Source: a virus. Taken from it: 31,633 bases of DNA. Within the stretch, counting starts at the first letter, position 1. Each line of letters opens with the position of its first letter. Position numbers and translations under genes: made by a program. This document shows positions 22,589 through 29,166 of the stretch, piece by piece. The notes under the pieces were generated by a model, which was not told where the DNA came from, ran no database searches, and worked only from the letters and a program-made list of their open reading frames with translations. The stretch spans positions 1-31,633 of IMG/VR virus record IMGVR_UViG_3300028025_000694; one strand, 5' to 3'.

Positions 22589-22606
22589 GGGGGGCCGAAG
22601 CCCCCC
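22589..22606 (-). terminator. Hairpin terminator behind the coat gene
   Basis: Seven base pairs (GGGGGGC with GCCCCCC) close a 4-base loop that reads TTCG on the leftward strand, a very stable tetraloop. TTTCTC follows in the leftward direction. It stands 15 bases after the coat stop. Such sites are usual after major capsid genes, where partial termination keeps coat mRNA abundant and downstream messages lower. Confidence 0.75.
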
Positions 22607-22620
22607 GATCATTTCAGAGT

Positions 22621-23895
22621 TTAGGTCTGATTGAACAACAAGATGCCGGACATTTCAGGCTGCTTGTTGACCACACCGAAGAGGGTGTCCAAGCGATACT
22701 TGATTGTCATGCTGTCGATGTCGTAGAACTTCTGCATCACCAGCTCCACGCCCTGATCGGTGGTAGCACGCATCACTGCGGTGCCAGCATCGGATGGGAC
22801 TGCGTAGCGGCCAGGCAAGATTTCCAAGGCATCACGTTGCCAGAACACGTTGATGTTCGAGGCAGCAGTGTTGAGCCAGTTGATGTTGGCAGATGCAGAA
22901 GGAGTCACGATACAGTTTTTGTATTGTGCAGATGCATCGCTTGCAACTTGGTTGGAGATGATGCCAGGGCTGATCACCATTTGTGTGCCGTTGGTGATGC
23001 TGATGACACGGAATGTCTTCAACTGACCAGTGGACTGCTTGGTGATGTGATGCACTGCAACCACGCCATCGATCGTGAAGGCATCGCCAACAGCCACGCC
23101 AACAGTGTTGGACACTGTGACGGTCTGGTAGCGGTTGTCAACGTTGATCTGGCCGCCCACGGATGTGGAAGTAGCCTGTGGAACGAGGTAGTTGTTTGCA
23201 GAGTTCTGTGTGTCGATGGTAGTTGTACCACCAGCAGCAGCAGCAATGCGGTTTGCGTAGTCGAACTTGTAAGTGTCGAAGCCTGCGACCATGCCGACGA
23301 AGCTGCGCTCGTATGCACGATCAGACTTAGCGTTACCGAATGAACGGCTTGCTTGTGACAAGTTACCAGCCAGACCGTTGTAGTCGCGGCTGGACAAGCC
23401 CAAGAAGCGCTCATAGTCAGGAACGCCTTGCTCGTTCATGATGCTGTCGCACAAGGCCACGTCATCATAGTCACCGGCAGCAGTAGAGACTGGAACAACC
23501 AAAGTGCCTTGAGCAGCTGCGGTGTTCATGATCGCCACGTTGATGTCGGATGCGAGTTTTTGCTTGGCTGACTCACCCAGACGACCTTCTTGCAATGCGT
23601 CACGCAAGTCAAGAGTTGTCATGGTCCAAGGCACAGTCTTGCTGAAGCCAATGGTGGAGGGCACAGACAACTGAGTCATGTTCTGGTAAGAACCAGCGAT
23701 GGTCGTGCCAGGAGTGCTGTTGATGGATTGCGCCATGTAAGGCATTGGACGCCAGATCACGTTGTTGGTACGTGCCATTTCGGTCTGGTCTGTGTTGTAG
23801 ACCGAGACGTGACGTGACAGAACCAGCAAGTCCTGGAAACCTTCGAGGATGTCTTCAAACGCTACGCGTTCTTCTTTGGAAAAGCTATTGGCCAT
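22621..23895 (-). CDS. Major capsid (coat) protein, P22 gp5-like
   Basis: This 424-residue protein is close to P22 coat (430 residues). Recognisable features are EERVAFEDILEGFQDLLVLS near 7-26, NNVIWRPMPYMAQ near 44-56, and the strand and helix set around 90-130 (TMTTLDLRDALQEGRLGE). A helical spine precedes ERFLGLSSRDYNGLAGNL near 162-179. The insert after about 220 is Thr/Val-rich and resembles the P22 telokin-like insertion in place. The start has AGGAG upstream. It follows the scaffold gene by 25 bases, and a strong hairpin terminator lies just behind it. It forms the T=7-type shell. Confidence 0.9.
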   Translation of the reverse strand: MANSFSKEERVAFEDILEGFQDLLVLSRHVSVYNTDQTEMARTNNVIWRPMPYMAQSINSTPGTTIAGSYQNMTQLSVPSTIGFSKTVPWTMTTLDLRDALQEGRLGESAKQKLASDINVAIMNTAAAQGTLVVPVSTAAGDYDDVALCDSIMNEQGVPDYERFLGLSSRDYNGLAGNLSQASRSFGNAKSDRAYERSFVGMVAGFDTYKFDYANRIAAAAGGTTTIDTQNSANNYLVPQATSTSVGGQINVDNRYQTVTVSNTVGVAVGDAFTIDGVVAVHHITKQSTGQLKTFRVISITNGTQMVISPGIISNQVASDASAQYKNCIVTPSASANINWLNTAASNINVFWQRDALEILPGRYAVPSDAGTAVMRATTDQGVELVMQKFYDIDSMTIKYRLDTLFGVVNKQPEMSGILLFNQT

Positions 23896-23920
23896 GATGG
23901 GCTCCTAAATTAAAAAACTG

Positions 23921-24814
23921 TCATTTGGAAGCTGATCGCTTCTGCTGCTTGTACTGGATGACTTTCGTCATGTTGCCAGTGCGAGCCGCTTCTTCTCTCA
24001 GCCGTTCAAGGGTTGAGTCCACCGCCCCAGATACTCGGCCAGTTCCTGACACGATTCTCTCGGGTGGTGGGGCTGCCTTACGGTTGGTAACTTTCAATTC
24101 TTTCTCCAGTTTCGCTACCGCAAAGGCAAACTTTACGGGGTCTTTAATGTCGGACAGCTCTTTGGCCTTCTTTGGATTCTTGCCGAGTGCGTAGATGACG
24201 AGCGCAGGATTATCTGCACCTTGGAGCACCACGCCTTGCTGGGTGATGTTGAACAACTCTTGGGCCACGGCCTCAGCGTCTTCAAAATCTTTGACTCTCA
24301 GCTCGGCTTTCGCCTTGCCGTAGCCATCCAGTTTGGCTTGCCATGCTTTTTGCTGATTCATAACTTCAGCTTCTTGCTTGGCTTGAGCTTCATCGGCTTG
24401 TCGCTTGCGATCAAACCAAGTGGCCAGTGCTTCCTCGAATTTGTCAGCGTCATAGTCGTAATCTTCAAGGCTTGGCTTCTTGCCCAACACGACCGGCTTG
24501 GTCTCAGTCTGTGCGGTGCTTTGCAGCTTGCCCTGCAGTTCACGGTTTTGCCGTTGCAATTCTCTGTTCGTCTTACGCAGCTCGCGTACCCATTCAGGCG
24601 CATGAGTCTGTTCTTCGGGAGGTGGCGCTTCCTCACCAATGGATACGATCACCTCGTCGCTGTCGCCTTCGCCATCTTCGGTGCTCTGGTCATCGCCCTG
24701 GTCATCGATGGATTTGTGCTCATCGGTGGTTTGCTCAGTGCTTTGGCCTTCGTCCTCAACAACAATGGTGTCATCGTCTTGGTTTTCTTCTCCTGATACT
24801 GCCTTTGTGTTCAT
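23921..24814 (-). CDS. Scaffolding protein, P22 gp8-like
   Basis: This 297-residue protein (P22 gp8 has 303) has a very acidic first 65 residues (Asp/Glu/Ser/Thr-rich, disordered). A Glu/Gln/Arg coiled coil follows near 75-100 (RELRKTNRELQRQNRELQG), then a helical middle. The basic C-terminal tail, ending KVIQYKQQKRSASK, is the usual coat-binding hook. It directs coat assembly and leaves the head before packaging ends. It lies between portal and coat as in P22. The ribosome site is weak (GGGG 9 bases before ATG). Confidence 0.85.
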   Translation of the reverse strand: MNTKAVSGEENQDDDTIVVEDEGQSTEQTTDEHKSIDDQGDDQSTEDGEGDSDEVIVSIGEEAPPPEEQTHAPEWVRELRKTNRELQRQNRELQGKLQSTAQTETKPVVLGKKPSLEDYDYDADKFEEALATWFDRKRQADEAQAKQEAEVMNQQKAWQAKLDGYGKAKAELRVKDFEDAEAVAQELFNITQQGVVLQGADNPALVIYALGKNPKKAKELSDIKDPVKFAFAVAKLEKELKVTNRKAAPPPERIVSGTGRVSGAVDSTLERLREEAARTGNMTKVIQYKQQKRSASK

Positions 24815-24889
24815 CTTCTGACCCCATCAAACTCACCCATTAAGAACGGCTGGGTGGATGCCGTTTATCACATTCTCGCGCTTTTTCAT

Positions 24890-26173
24890 TCATCTTACAA
24901 CTGGTTGAATGATCTGGCCTTGCAAAATTTCTTGCACTGCCTCTGCATTTGTGAGCGCCATGTTCTGTGCGGTCTCGTCGACCTTACCCAAAGTCTCCAG
25001 CGTTTGAGCGCGTTTGAGCTCTGCGCTGGCCACGGTTTCGACGGTATCGGCTCTGGCTTTGGCTGCCTTGGCAGTTGCTTCCTCGGCTGCGGCTTGCAGG
25101 TACATAGCATTCGGGTCTTGAGGCTTGCCCTGCATTTCGGCCATGAGTTCTTCGGCTTCCATGTCGGTTGGCTTGACCACGCCCATGCGCAGGAGCTTCT
25201 TGCGGAAGTAGGCATTGGCATCGCCCACGCCTTCGCCTTCCATGTTCATCATGGCCATTGCGGTCAGCACCTGAGCTGTCTCTGGGTCTTGAGTGATCTG
25301 GAGCATGCCGGTTAAGGCGCGAACAGTTGCTTGGCGCTTTGTGCTGCTTGATGGTCCAACATCAGCGATCACATCGAATGTGGCACTACCAAGATCGTTT
25401 TCCATGACCACTGCACCAGTTTCCTGATCAATGCTTGGTTTCATCAGTTCCACAATGCCAGCTTCACCAGTTGGCGCAATGGTCTTCATCTTGCGCTTGT
25501 CTTCGGTATAGATATCCTTGGCCATCGACAACCAGATTTCACCGCATCGCTTCATGCCCTTGGCAAAGTTGCTCATGTAGATGAAGGCTTGGCCATCGAC
25601 TCGGGCCTGAATCATCTCAACGGCCTTGCCTGAGATGTTGCTGACCATCTTGTCTGCACCTGCTGGGTTGCCCAAGATGTCCTGCATGTCGGTTTCAGTG
25701 ATCTGCAAGAGTGCGGCCATTGCCGGTGGGATTGCTGCCGATCTGGTGTAGGCCACAGGGCCAGACACTGCCTGGTTGCCGTTCTGGTCTGTGATCGGGT
25801 TGATCAGCAGGTACGGATAATCTTTGAGGTTGTCCTCGGCCCACATGACTTGGTGGCCAGCGACCTGCTCAGGCGTAAGGATTGGCTTCTCGACTGAGGA
25901 CAAGGCACTGATCTCGCCCAGCTTGGACAGCTGCATGTTCTTGAGTCGCTGGGCATCTTTGGCCAGACGCACATGGCCCATGCATCGCTCGACGTTGTCG
26001 ACAAACCAGCGTTTGCCGTAGACGACCACGATTGGGATGCACTTGCCTGCAATGTAGCCTGCGTCTTCGAGAATTTTGCCGCCCGACATGATGTACTTGC
26101 GCACTCGCTTGGTCTTGATCTTGCGCTGGCGCACTTCGACTGTACCAACGGCTGCAAGAGTTTCTTCTAGCAT
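24890..26173 (-). CDS. Portal protein, C-terminal part (split gene)
   Basis: This 427-residue frame carries the middle and C-terminal part of a P22 gp1-like portal. After TLAAVGTVEVRQRKIKTKRV (residues about 5-24), there is YIMSGGKILEDAGYIAGKC and the well-conserved block around RWFVDNVERCMGHVRLAKDAQ, cut at residue 70. The helical C-terminal barrel region (Ala/Glu-rich) lies after residue 330. The N-terminal third is in the other frame (26167-26949); joined, the two give about 686 residues, near the 725 of P22. The ATG at 26173 overlaps the N-terminal ORF by 7 bases. Either one base is missing in the sequence, or the phage makes both parts by frameshift or reinitiation. Confidence 0.85.
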   Translation of the reverse strand: MLEETLAAVGTVEVRQRKIKTKRVRKYIMSGGKILEDAGYIAGKCIPIVVVYGKRWFVDNVERCMGHVRLAKDAQRLKNMQLSKLGEISALSSVEKPILTPEQVAGHQVMWAEDNLKDYPYLLINPITDQNGNQAVSGPVAYTRSAAIPPAMAALLQITETDMQDILGNPAGADKMVSNISGKAVEMIQARVDGQAFIYMSNFAKGMKRCGEIWLSMAKDIYTEDKRKMKTIAPTGEAGIVELMKPSIDQETGAVVMENDLGSATFDVIADVGPSSSTKRQATVRALTGMLQITQDPETAQVLTAMAMMNMEGEGVGDANAYFRKKLLRMGVVKPTDMEAEELMAEMQGKPQDPNAMYLQAAAEEATAKAAKARADTVETVASAELKRAQTLETLGKVDETAQNMALTNAEAVQEILQGQIIQPVVR

Positions 26174-26949
26174 TTCGCATTGTCAAAGTCAGCTTTGGTG
26201 TAGCGTTCTTCCTCACCTGTAATGGTTTGAAAAATGCGGATGGTCTCGGTCTTTTCTTCGACCTTGTAGTACTCGGCAACATAGACCACATCGGGTGTGC
26301 ACCAGTCGAACTCGTACTGGTGGATGATCTTTGGCCAGCTTGCTGGGTCATCACCCCATGTATCTTTGTAGGCCTGCTGAGTCATCGATGTGACGACAAA
26401 ACAGAATCTTGCATCTGCCTTATCTTGACGTTTGGCTTGCAAGTCAAAAAACACCGAGCTGTCAGCGTCGAAGATCGGCTCAATGCGAATGCGCTGGCGG
26501 TCGTCCTCTGGGTCTTCCTCGTTTTCGTAGACGGTGCGCAAGCGCCAGGCACCGATGCCACCACCGACCGCTTCCTCGAATGCGTTGTCGTAGGCTTCAT
26601 CGGCCACGGATGCCTGCTCGTCTGATCGGTACAGGCCATCGCAGACCTCGGCCAGTTTGTCGTTTTCAGAGCCATCTTTGGAGACGAAGTCAACGGTGAT
26701 GCGGTTGTTTCGGTATTCGTTGACCACTCGGATCACGGCCAGCATGATCTTGTTGACCTCGAACTTGGGTTTGTTCTCGTACTGGTCCCAGAGTGGGCCT
26801 TCCCACTGGCTGCCTGCTAGGGAGTAGAAGCGTCTGTCTTGCAGGCATTGCAAGCGCTCGTCGCGCAGTGCGCTTTGCACATCATCGAATTGCGCAAGGG
26901 CTTCGTCGTGCAGGTTCGCAAGGCGTTGATCGTTTGAGAGTCGGGCCAT
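26167..26949 (-). CDS. Portal protein, N-terminal part (split gene)
   Basis: This 260-residue frame carries the N-terminal third of a P22 gp1-like portal. It has DRRFYSLAGSQWEGPLWDQY near 38-57, KPKFEVNKIMLAVIRVVNEYRNN near 60-82, cut by a turn, and VGGGIGAWRLRTVYENEED near 127-145. It ends in YTKADFDNAKC then TAG (26167-26169), in the middle of the conserved sequence that the next frame continues with EETLAAVG. A start with GAGGATATAAC is good. Terminase lies directly before it. The break sits in a stretch of about 16 bases where the other frame is open, so the shift point is well fixed. The portal is the DNA port of the capsid. Confidence 0.85.
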   Translation of the reverse strand: MARLSNDQRLANLHDEALAQFDDVQSALRDERLQCLQDRRFYSLAGSQWEGPLWDQYENKPKFEVNKIMLAVIRVVNEYRNNRITVDFVSKDGSENDKLAEVCDGLYRSDEQASVADEAYDNAFEEAVGGGIGAWRLRTVYENEEDPEDDRQRIRIEPIFDADSSVFFDLQAKRQDKADARFCFVVTSMTQQAYKDTWGDDPASWPKIIHQYEFDWCTPDVVYVAEYYKVEEKTETIRIFQTITGEEERYTKADFDNAKC

Positions 26950-26976
26950 GTTATATCCTCATTTTGTGTGATTTTC

Positions 26977-28200
26977 TCACCATTTCTTTACATTTGGCAA
27001 TGGAGTGAATGTTGCAGGCTTCGTGATGGCCGATCGTCTCACACCTTCGCAGGCATAACGCAGGGCATCGATCACGTGGTTTTTCTTATCTTCGAGCACC
27101 GGCAAGATTTTGCCAGTCAATGGGTCTTGCTTGTAACTGTACAGCGTCAGCTCGTCAATGGTGTGGATGCATCGAGGGTGCACGACGATGTCGTAGTTCT
27201 TCAGGAACTCGATGCCTTCCTCGACCGACTTCGGACCCTTGACCGCTGTCATGATCTTGGGAAAGCCATTCTTTTTCATGTGGCTGATCGTCTCTGGCCT
27301 GGCTGAATCGGCCACGATTGGCCACTTCTCGGCCTCGGGCACCTGCATGAACAGCTCAGGTGTGTTGACGATCTCGCAGCCGACCATGTAGGCCTCGTAG
27401 TCGATGTAGAGCGTGCGGCCAATGATGTGGCATCGCACCAGCGTGGTCGGGTCGACTGCAAAGCCCCAGTCTGCACCGAGCCGGTGGATTGCGTCTGGTG
27501 GTGCCTCGAAGTCCTCAACGCGCCAGTTCTTGAACACCCTGGTGTTGCTGTTTGTGAGGTAGCTTCCCATCCAGACATGCTGATACTTGTCGGGGTCGCG
27601 CCTCTTGTCATACTCCATTTCGTCGCGCAGGACTTGTGGAAACCAAGGGTTGTCGGTGAAGTTGACCTTCAGGACTTGCGCGTCCTTTGGTGGTGTCGGA
27701 CCGCGCAGCAGGAAGTCGACAGGGTCGTTCTGCTGGCGCGGATTCCATGTAAACCACAGCTCGGAGTCTGGCTTGCGGATGGTTGGTCGCAGCAGGTCGA
27801 GACTGGTCTGGCTCAGGCTTTGAGCCTCCTCCACCCAAGCGCAGTCGTAACCTTCGAGCGACTTTATCGAGTCGGCTGTGTGGTTTTGCATGCCTTGGAA
27901 GATGATCATGCCATCGCCCTTCTTGGACTTGATCACGGCTTCTTGCACCTCGAAGTATGCGCCAGCGTTCATTTGCTCAATCTTAGTTTCGAGCAGGCGC
28001 TTGACGGACTGGTTGAGGGACTTCTGGATTTCACGCACGCAGACGCTTCTGCGCTTCTGGTCCATGATGTGGGCCTCGATCATCAGCTCGGCAAACATGT
28101 GAGACTTGCCAGAGCCTCGGCCACCCCAAGCGCCTTTGTATCGGCTTGGCTCTAGCAAGGGCAATGCCCATTCAGGGGTTGGAAGCTGTAGAACTGTCAT
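26977..28200 (-). CDS. Terminase large subunit (Terminase_3, PBSX/XtmB-like)
   Basis: This 407-residue packaging motor has an N-terminal ATPase with Walker A GGRGSGKS at 26-33 and Walker B AWVEEA at about 121-126. A C-terminal RNase H-like nuclease carries Asp 244 (ADWGFAVD), Asp 298 (VADSARPET) and Asp 378 (HVIDALRYACE). The motor packs the genome through the portal and cuts it. Its class is that of headful-type terminases. It overlaps the small subunit gene by ATGA and precedes the portal by 27 bases. Confidence 0.95.
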   Translation of the reverse strand: MTVLQLPTPEWALPLLEPSRYKGAWGGRGSGKSHMFAELMIEAHIMDQKRRSVCVREIQKSLNQSVKRLLETKIEQMNAGAYFEVQEAVIKSKKGDGMIIFQGMQNHTADSIKSLEGYDCAWVEEAQSLSQTSLDLLRPTIRKPDSELWFTWNPRQQNDPVDFLLRGPTPPKDAQVLKVNFTDNPWFPQVLRDEMEYDKRRDPDKYQHVWMGSYLTNSNTRVFKNWRVEDFEAPPDAIHRLGADWGFAVDPTTLVRCHIIGRTLYIDYEAYMVGCEIVNTPELFMQVPEAEKWPIVADSARPETISHMKKNGFPKIMTAVKGPKSVEEGIEFLKNYDIVVHPRCIHTIDELTLYSYKQDPLTGKILPVLEDKKNHVIDALRYACEGVRRSAITKPATFTPLPNVKKW

Positions 28201-28649
28201 GCCTTGACGACCACGCGCTCAATTCTTTGCACCAGGGGATTGTCTGGATCACCAGAAACTTCTAGTTTGTCGCCAAACTTCTTTGGGGCCAGCTTGGACA
28301 ATAGCCATTTTCGTGTGTCAACTTGCAGTCTGTGCTTTTGCACTGCCGCCCAGTCTTTTTTGCCATCAACGGCCACGCCAACGTCTTGATCGCTGATCTC
28401 CATGATCTCTGTGGCCATGCGTTCGATCAGGTCTTCCCTCGCGCGCGCGTAATTCTCCGCAAGGATAGCATCATCATCCACCCAGCGCGAGAAAGTGCTT
28501 TGAGGAACACCAGCTGCTTGACATGCTTTGAAGGCGCTCAGTCCGCCTCGCATTCCATCGAGCACCATCTGGCTGATCACAGCTCGGTCTTCACTGCCTG
28601 GCTTAGTTCGCTTAGTTGGAGTTTTTGTTTTTTGGTTTTTTGTGGTCAT
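28197..28649 (-). CDS. Terminase small subunit, Sf6 gp1/Terminase_2-like
   Basis: This 150-residue protein has a basic disordered start (Lys/Thr-rich) and a helix-turn-helix-like pair (SAFKACQAAGVPQSTFSRWVDDD, near 38-60, cut by a turn). A second helical part (NYARAREDLIERMATEIMEI) and an oligomerisation tail (RLQVDTRKWLLSKLAPKKFGD near 108-128) follow. The ring binds the packaging start site and feeds DNA to the large subunit. The longer frame has no ribosome site; ATG at 28649 has AAGGAAAG. It overlaps the 40-residue gene and the large subunit by ATGA. Confidence 0.88.
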   Translation of the reverse strand: MTTKNQKTKTPTKRTKPGSEDRAVISQMVLDGMRGGLSAFKACQAAGVPQSTFSRWVDDDAILAENYARAREDLIERMATEIMEISDQDVGVAVDGKKDWAAVQKHRLQVDTRKWLLSKLAPKKFGDKLEVSGDPDNPLVQRIERVVVKA

Positions 28650-28768
28650 GATTCTTTCCTTGCCAAATAAATCCAAACTGTAAGAAGCGCCAGCAACCAC
28701 CATTCATGGGTTGCACCAATTACAGCACCAGAAAACCAGATCATTAAATCGTGTTGATTTGTGGTCAT
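28646..28768 (-). CDS. Membrane micropeptide (40 aa) before the terminase
   Basis: This 40-residue protein has a short polar start (TTNQHD), a hydrophobic helix (LMIWFSGAVIGAT, residues 8-20) and a second one (WWLLALLTVWIYLA, residues 23-36). It closes with RKES. Both ends overlap neighbours by ATGA (the 60-residue gene and the terminase small subunit), which is strong evidence of translation in this operon. Two short spans or one kinked helix in the membrane are possible. Function unknown; the location, just before packaging genes, is unusual for a membrane protein. Confidence 0.6.
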   Translation of the reverse strand: MTTNQHDLMIWFSGAVIGATHEWWLLALLTVWIYLARKES

Positions 28769-28947
28769 TGTGTATTGTCCTTCATGTTTTCGATTCGCGC
28801 TAGTTTCATGGCATCTTTTAAATCCATCCTAAGTTGCTCGTTTGCGGCCTGCTCATCTTGAAGTCGGATGTAGACCTCGGTTGCAAACTTGGCCAGCGTG
28901 TCATGTTTCCATGTTGCGAAGTTTGGGGTTTCTCTTTGTTTGGTCAT
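28765..28947 (-). CDS. Small helical protein (60 aa), first gene of the late operon
   Basis: This 60-residue protein is helical and has a heptad-rich part (EVYIRLQDEQAANEQLRMDL, near 24-43), so it may form a small coiled coil. The opening includes ETPNFATWKHDTLAKFA, a motif I recall from short genes just before terminases in other phages. Ribosome site is weak (AAGAAA). It lies directly after the repeat-rich non-coding region, so its transcript may begin there. Overlap with the 40-residue gene is ATGA. Confidence 0.7.
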   Translation of the reverse strand: MTKQRETPNFATWKHDTLAKFATEVYIRLQDEQAANEQLRMDLKDAMKLARIENMKDNTQ

Positions 28948-28961
28948 TTTCTTGATCTGCC

Positions 28962-29164
28962 TGTGGATAACTTTTAACTAAGGGTTTTTACTAATACGTC
29001 ATGGAATTGATCCGCATCGCAAGGGAACTGGGAACACACCTAAAGGTGTGTGTTCCGTTCCGTTCCCGTTTTGCGCTGTTTTGCCAAGGGAACTGCGTTC
29101 CGTTTTTTTCCGTTCCGTTCCGTTGTTACCATTCTCAGACTGTGGATAAGTCTGTTGATAAGTC
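28962..29164. other. Candidate replication origin: DnaA boxes, GTTCC repeats, hairpin
   Basis: The gap between the primase-helicase and the late operon (28948-29166) holds two perfect DnaA boxes (TGTGGATAA at 28962-28970 and 29141-29149) and a third with one mismatch (29153-29161). Between them lie GTTCC units at 29052-29066 (three in tandem), 29097-29101 and 29112-29121 (two in tandem), and GGAAC units at 29024, 29031 and 29089. A hairpin joins GGAACACACC (29031-29040) with GGTGTG-TG-TTCC (29045-29056). An AT-rich stretch follows the first box (28968-28998). The set resembles bacterial and plasmid origins. It could also carry the late promoter; I see no clear -10/-35 pair. Part overlaps nothing coding. 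Confidence 0.6.
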
Positions 29165-29166
29165 AT

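Noticed and set aside
24221-24796. Rightward open frame rich in hydrophobic residues opposite the scaffold gene
   Set aside because: An acidic coiled-coil gene gives Phe/Leu-rich frames on the other strand; no ribosome site, and it disagrees with operon direction.
24815-24889. A 17-codon frame and a weak hairpin between portal and scaffold
   Set aside because: Too short to support as a gene, and the 6-bp stem has no T-run behind it.
27427-28155. Rightward open frame of about 242 codons opposite the terminase large subunit
   Set aside because: The terminase motifs fix the coding frame; the opposite frame has no recognisable pattern.
29024-29121. GTTCC repeats as a possible CRISPR array
   Set aside because: The units are only 5 bases, with tandem and inverted copies and no regular spacers.
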